DNA from: Lachnospiraceae bacterium
Lineage (GTDB): Bacteria; Bacillota; Clostridia; Lachnospirales; Lachnospiraceae
Assembly (NCBI GenBank): GCA_021202335.1
Contig: JAJQDE010000053.1
Coordinates: 42,551 to 106,550, forward strand
Reading direction: 5' to 3'
Length of the DNA: 64,000 bases
Under the pieces are notes generated by a model. It did not search any database and was not told the DNA's origin. It was given only the letters and a program-made list of their open reading frames with translations. This document shows positions 60,339 to 64,000 of the stretch, piece after piece; position 1 is the stretch's first letter; every line of letters begins with the position of its first letter. Both the position numbers and the translations under genes were made by a program.

Positions 60339-61760
60339 TTATTGTTCCAAATCAACGGCGTCCTGCAGCTCCTGCAAGGCCTCGGCTACATCCATGCCGT
60401 CCTCAAGCACCTCGTTCAATGTAGTATTGCAAACATACTCATTGATTGTGGGGCTTATCGCTACTACGGAAATTTTTCCGATTTCATCTTTAATTTCATT
60501 CAGCACGTCATACGGATAATTTCTGAAATATGCATTGTACTTGTTACTGTCGTCATGCGCGAACTCATCGTCATCCCAAAGAGCCGTGTTGCAGACATCA
60601 AATCCAAGATTATCCCAAATGAGCTGCTCGCCCTCTTCAGACATCTTTGCCCAGCAGAGGAACTCTGCCGCAAGCTCAACATCAACCGACTGCTGTGTAA
60701 CAACCGTACCTGTACCGCCGATACCTACGGAGCAGGGCTGTCCTTCTTCAAATACAGGACACTTTGCAATATACCAGTTGCCGGACTCCTCAGGCATATA
60801 GTTTGTGAAACGGCTCATATACCATAATGCTTTCGGGAAAGACACGATATTATGGTCAAGGATATTTTGGAAGCCTGCCTCAAGGTCAACGTGTCCGTCG
60901 GGAGAAACCTCCGCAAGGCCCGATTCCAGCCATTCCTGCTGCATTGTCAGCATATTTGACACGGACTCCAGCTGAACGTTTGCGGGATCGTCAAAGCCGC
61001 CGGTCCAATCCTCGCCGTACTGTGCCATCGCAATCCATAACCAGTCTGTTCCCGCAGTATCTACCGATGTCCAATACTTGCCATCCTCGTTTCCGATTGC
61101 CTCTAAGTATCTCTCACCGAGCGCCGCGTAATCATCCCATGTAACAACGGCGTCCACATCGTCCTGCGTAATTCCCGCTTCCTCAAGAACCGCCATGTTG
61201 TAGTACATTACCGTTGCGCCTACGTGATAAGGCGCGCCGTAATAATTTCCGTCTGCGCCCATGTATGTTTCCATACGTGAAGTAACCATGGTATCCAAAT
61301 AAGGCGCCGCCGCGTCATTCAACGGGTACAGCCACAAATCCTCTCCCGCAACCACGTTCGGGAACTGTCCGACCTCCACATCGCAGATATCCGGCGCGCC
61401 GGTACCTGCGTTCAGCGAAGTCAGAAGCTTTGTGTGCATATCTGAATACGGATATGTAGTACAGGTGATTTCAATCGTGCGATCGGGGTTCTCCTCATTC
61501 CACTTCTCAACCATATTACCGTAATGCTGTCCGTGCAGTTCCACAAATGTCCACATCTCAAGATGTGTTCCGTTGGGATCTCCGAAGGTACTGTTAGGAA
61601 TTTCCTCCTCTGTGGACTCCGTTTCCGCTGCCTCCTCGCTCCCGGCAGTATCTGCGGACGCCGAACTGTCCGTCGCCACATCCGAGCTTGAACCGCAGCC
61701 TGCCAGTAAGGAACCCAGCATTGCCGCACATAAAATGCTGCTTAACACCTTTCTCTTCAT
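60339..61760 (-). CDS. ABC sugar transporter substrate-binding lipoprotein
   Basis: This 473-aa exported lipoprotein carries signal peptide and lipobox LAGC (Cys at about residue 22), then a Ser/Thr/Glu linker. A family-1 extracellular binding fold follows (LEMWTFVELHGQHYGNMVEKW, then GTGAPDICDVEVGQFP). It ends with a helical segment (GMDVAEALQELQDAVD). It catches the sugar and hands it to the two permeases. The GH127 gene directly upstream suggests arabinose-containing oligosaccharides. The start ATG 61760 follows AAGGAGATGG, and a 6-codon longer start is rejected. A strong promoter is 156 bases upstream. Confidence 0.94.
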   Translation of the reverse strand: MKRKVLSSILCAAMLGSLLAGCGSSSDVATDSSASADTAGSEEAAETESTEEEIPNSTFGDPNGTHLEMWTFVELHGQHYGNMVEKWNEENPDRTIEITCTTYPYSDMHTKLLTSLNAGTGAPDICDVEVGQFPNVVAGEDLWLYPLNDAAAPYLDTMVTSRMETYMGADGNYYGAPYHVGATVMYYNMAVLEEAGITQDDVDAVVTWDDYAALGERYLEAIGNEDGKYWTSVDTAGTDWLWIAMAQYGEDWTGGFDDPANVQLESVSNMLTMQQEWLESGLAEVSPDGHVDLEAGFQNILDHNIVSFPKALWYMSRFTNYMPEESGNWYIAKCPVFEEGQPCSVGIGGTGTVVTQQSVDVELAAEFLCWAKMSEEGEQLIWDNLGFDVCNTALWDDDEFAHDDSNKYNAYFRNYPYDVLNEIKDEIGKISVVAISPTINEYVCNTTLNEVLEDGMDVAEALQELQDAVDLEQ

Positions 61761-61915
61761 AAGCCATCTCCTTTTCATTATTACTTAAGCTGTTATTAAT
61801 AAATTTCAAAGGAACTAAGCGGTTCTAAAAATTGCACATATCTTTTTTTGATTTGAATTATTTCTATTGTTGATTTATACATTTTTGGGCTTCGTTTATT
61901 TCCTTTTATTGTTAT

Positions 61916-61944
61916 ATTCTACAATCTGTACGCTGTCTTGTCAA
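61916..61944 (-). promoter_or_regulatory. Strong sigma-A promoter for the sugar-transporter operon
   Basis: On the minus strand a perfect TTGACA (61944-61939) is followed after 17 bases by TAGAAT (61921-61916). The leader of about 150 bases up to the binding-protein start is AT-rich and I saw no further strong structure in it. Confidence 0.8.
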
Positions 61945-62000
61945 TAATTATTTTAGTTTTTTTTTAAATATTTTTGTTTTCCTTTAATTTTAAACAATTT

Positions 62001-63935
62001 CTAAAATATTTTAACCCAAGTTGACATTTCTCCCTGCTTTCTGTTCCCCCAACTGTGGTACGGGACAAAGATAAGCTCCGTTTCCTCAAGCTTCGGCTTT
62101 CGGGTTCCGTACAGAAGATTTTCCCAGCCCTCCTCCGATATCCGTTTCCCCCGCGCGTGAATGACCACCGTTCCTCCAAGCAAATCCTCCCTGTATTCTT
62201 CACCCAGCGGCGCATTAACATCAACATAAAGCGCACTCAGATTTTCTCCGTTGTCCGCCTCCTCCAGGCAATAGACGAGCGGTCCCTTCATGACTGCCGC
62301 CTTGCCCGCGTCCGCGCGTACCTTCGGATTTGCATAGACAAAATGCGCCTCCATCGAAAAACTCAGCTCAACCGTCTGCTTTTTCCATACGCCGGACAGT
62401 ACGGCATACCCTTTTTCGACGGTGGGCGTAATCTTCTCTCCGTCCAAAAGAAACACGGGATTTTCCGCATAGGCCGGGATACGCAGACGCAGCTCCCCAC
62501 GCGCTCCTTCAGACTCAAGCTTTACAAGCGCCCTTCCCTCATAGGGCAGCCTGCTGTCTATGGTAAGCGTAAGCCCTGTCCCGCCAAGCTCTGTTTCTAT
62601 TTTTCCTCCCGTCAGCAGATTAAGCCAGACCGAGGTTTTTCCGGTAAAGCAGGCATATTCGCCCAACGATGCCAATGTTCTTGCAATATTGGGCGGACAG
62701 CAGGCACATCCGAACCATTTTTGCCGCACCGCCTTTACATGATTTTTGTCCGTGGACGGAATACAGCTATCCGGCCACACCTCAAGCGGATTGACGTAGA
62801 AAAAGCTCCTTCCGTCCATGGCAATCCCCGCCGTCACAGTGTTTATAAGCGCCAGCTCCATCGTGTCCGCATATGAGGAGTCCCCCGTAATCTGCGCCAT
62901 TCTCCGGCAAAACAGCGCCAGCCCTATGGAAGCGCAGCTCTCGCAATAGCCCGTATCGTTTGGCAGGTCATAGTCCGTGGTAAAGCGCTCCAGGGTTCCG
63001 GAGCTGCCAATACCCCCGGTAATATACATCCTCTTTTCTATTATATTCCGGTACAAATACGAACATGCCTCAAACAGCGCTTCATCCTGACAGGCGTAAG
63101 CCAGGTCCGCCATCGCGCAGTAAAGATATACCGCTCTCACCGCGTGCCCCTCCGCCGTTTTCTGCTCCCGCACCGGAAGGTGGTTCTGCCCGTAGGCGTT
63201 CAGATACGGATTGGAGTCATGCCAGACGTCGACAAAATCCTCCCTCTCGCTTTCATGATAGAGATAGTTCGGCTCCGTCCCCCTGCGGTTGACAAAATCA
63301 TATGCCATCTGCCGATAGGATTCCTCTCCCGTCACCTCATAAAGCTTCATCAGCGCAAGCTCAATCTCCTCATGCCCCGGCACGGCGTTTTCATAGCGCG
63401 GCGTATGGAAAACCTCACAGATTAAATCCGCTGTCCGGCGCATAATCTTAAGAAATCTGTCCTTTCCCGTCACCTTGTAATATGCCACTGCCGCCTCAAT
63501 GAAATGCCCTGCGGTGTAAAGCTCGTGCCCCTCCTTTAAATTCTTAAACTGCTTTCCCGGCTCTGAAATCGTAAAATACGTGTCCAGATACCCGTTTTCC
63601 TCCTGCGCCCTTTCAATCAGGTCGATTGCCGCGTCCGCAAGCTTTTCAAGCTCTTTATCTTTCTCATATGACAGCGAATACGCTGCCGCCTCAAGCCATT
63701 TTGCCAAATCCGTGTCCTGAAAGACATAGCCGTGAAACGTCCCCTTCTCCAATCCTGCCGCCACGCGGAAGTTTTTCATGCAGCTGCTTGCCTCAGCGCC
63801 CTCCGCCTCATCGTTAAGCACGCTCCACTGGTAAGGAATAATTTTCTTTGTCACAAGGGAGGTATAACGATTCCAAAAAGAATCATCAATACGTATTTGC
63901 GTCAGCGGAATTGTCTGTAATTTTTCTTTTCTCAT
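62001..63935 (-). CDS. Glycoside hydrolase family 127 (beta-L-arabinofuranosidase-like)
   Basis: This 644-aa protein has the GH127 (DUF1680) fold, an (alpha/alpha)6 barrel followed by beta domains. Early conserved parts are IRIDDSFWNRY and NFRVAAGLEKGTFHGYVFQDTD. The Zn/catalytic site is complete: Glu and Cys in CESCASIGLALF and the two Cys of FGCACCPPNIARTLAS (the second Cys is the nucleophile in characterised members). It has no signal peptide, so it acts in the cytoplasm on imported beta-L-arabinofuranosides or similar sugars. The start ATG 63935 follows AAGGAGAAAAAAGG. The sugar importer genes lie downstream on the same strand but have their own promoter. Confidence 0.93.
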   Translation of the reverse strand: MRKEKLQTIPLTQIRIDDSFWNRYTSLVTKKIIPYQWSVLNDEAEGAEASSCMKNFRVAAGLEKGTFHGYVFQDTDLAKWLEAAAYSLSYEKDKELEKLADAAIDLIERAQEENGYLDTYFTISEPGKQFKNLKEGHELYTAGHFIEAAVAYYKVTGKDRFLKIMRRTADLICEVFHTPRYENAVPGHEEIELALMKLYEVTGEESYRQMAYDFVNRRGTEPNYLYHESEREDFVDVWHDSNPYLNAYGQNHLPVREQKTAEGHAVRAVYLYCAMADLAYACQDEALFEACSYLYRNIIEKRMYITGGIGSSGTLERFTTDYDLPNDTGYCESCASIGLALFCRRMAQITGDSSYADTMELALINTVTAGIAMDGRSFFYVNPLEVWPDSCIPSTDKNHVKAVRQKWFGCACCPPNIARTLASLGEYACFTGKTSVWLNLLTGGKIETELGGTGLTLTIDSRLPYEGRALVKLESEGARGELRLRIPAYAENPVFLLDGEKITPTVEKGYAVLSGVWKKQTVELSFSMEAHFVYANPKVRADAGKAAVMKGPLVYCLEEADNGENLSALYVDVNAPLGEEYREDLLGGTVVIHARGKRISEEGWENLLYGTRKPKLEETELIFVPYHSWGNRKQGEMSTWVKIF

Positions 63936-64000
63936 ACCTTTTTTCTCCTTTTAACGATTTTTAAAATTATTTGACAGTTCTCTTTTTATTCCTTATAATT

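Overview
The window looks like chromosomal DNA of a gut-type member of the Lachnospiraceae (Firmicutes, Clostridia). This is an inference. It rests on Shine-Dalgarno sequences of the AGGAGG type, a class B sortase with a PKTGD-type anchored protein, very large secreted proteins with an acidic Glu/Ser/Thr stretch after the signal peptide, a Ppx/Ppk1 pair, a yeast-type LeuA, and small Gly/Cys-rich proteins common in that family. No phage, insertion sequence or CRISPR array was seen.

Layout. From 1 to 12.9 kb there is a surface-protein region: the 5' end of an unknown gene, a 1590-aa LRR/Ig-like exoprotein, a BspA-type LRR exoprotein whose signal-peptide exon is out of frame at a run of nine G, three small plus-strand genes, and an 839-aa PKTGD-anchored stalk protein. 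From 12.9 to 17.1 kb one operon runs leuS, then a stand-alone LeuRS-C-terminus-like protein, then a sortase B, then the anchored protein. From 17.3 to 28.4 kb are housekeeping genes: an EF-G-like GTPase, tyrA, tspO, a ppk1 copy with an internal amber codon, an HD hydrolase, a NADAR protein, a tyrosine phosphatase with an internal amber codon, an AAA+ ATPase and asnS. From 28.7 to 37.2 kb are a Ser/Glu-rich protein, an orphan TRAP-type binding protein paired with a chemoreceptor (which has an internal TGA), and a 1459-aa CAP-domain exoprotein. From 37.4 to 55.2 kb a long run of minus-strand genes holds metA, ligA, rluF-type pseudouridine synthase, an SH3 protein, tRNA-Arg, an AlkD-like protein, a LeuA fused to an AraC-type DNA-binding domain, a ThyX-like protein, maf, an intact ppk1, ppx and pheA. 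From 55.3 kb to the end are a DUF5050-type protein, a putative ABC permease, a D-Ala-D-Ala carboxypeptidase, and an arabinoside locus (GH127 enzyme plus ABC sugar importer).

Two signals stand out. First, three copies of a structured 5' element lie directly upstream of unrelated genes (A 24804-24911, B 55390-55542, C 37216-37353 on the minus strand). All share a hairpin whose nine-base loop is complementary to the segment just before the ribosome binding site. The stems change by compensating substitutions between copies, and in A and B the element stays open in frame into the downstream gene. Second, the 2-isopropylmalate synthase ends in a complete AraC-type double helix-turn-helix placed right after its leucine-sensing dimer domain, and a perfect 19-bp inverted repeat lies just upstream of the gene.

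Other notable points are three in-frame stop codons in otherwise intact conserved genes within 10 kb, a homopolymer frameshift that could be a phase-variation switch, and a recurring extended ribosome-binding motif.
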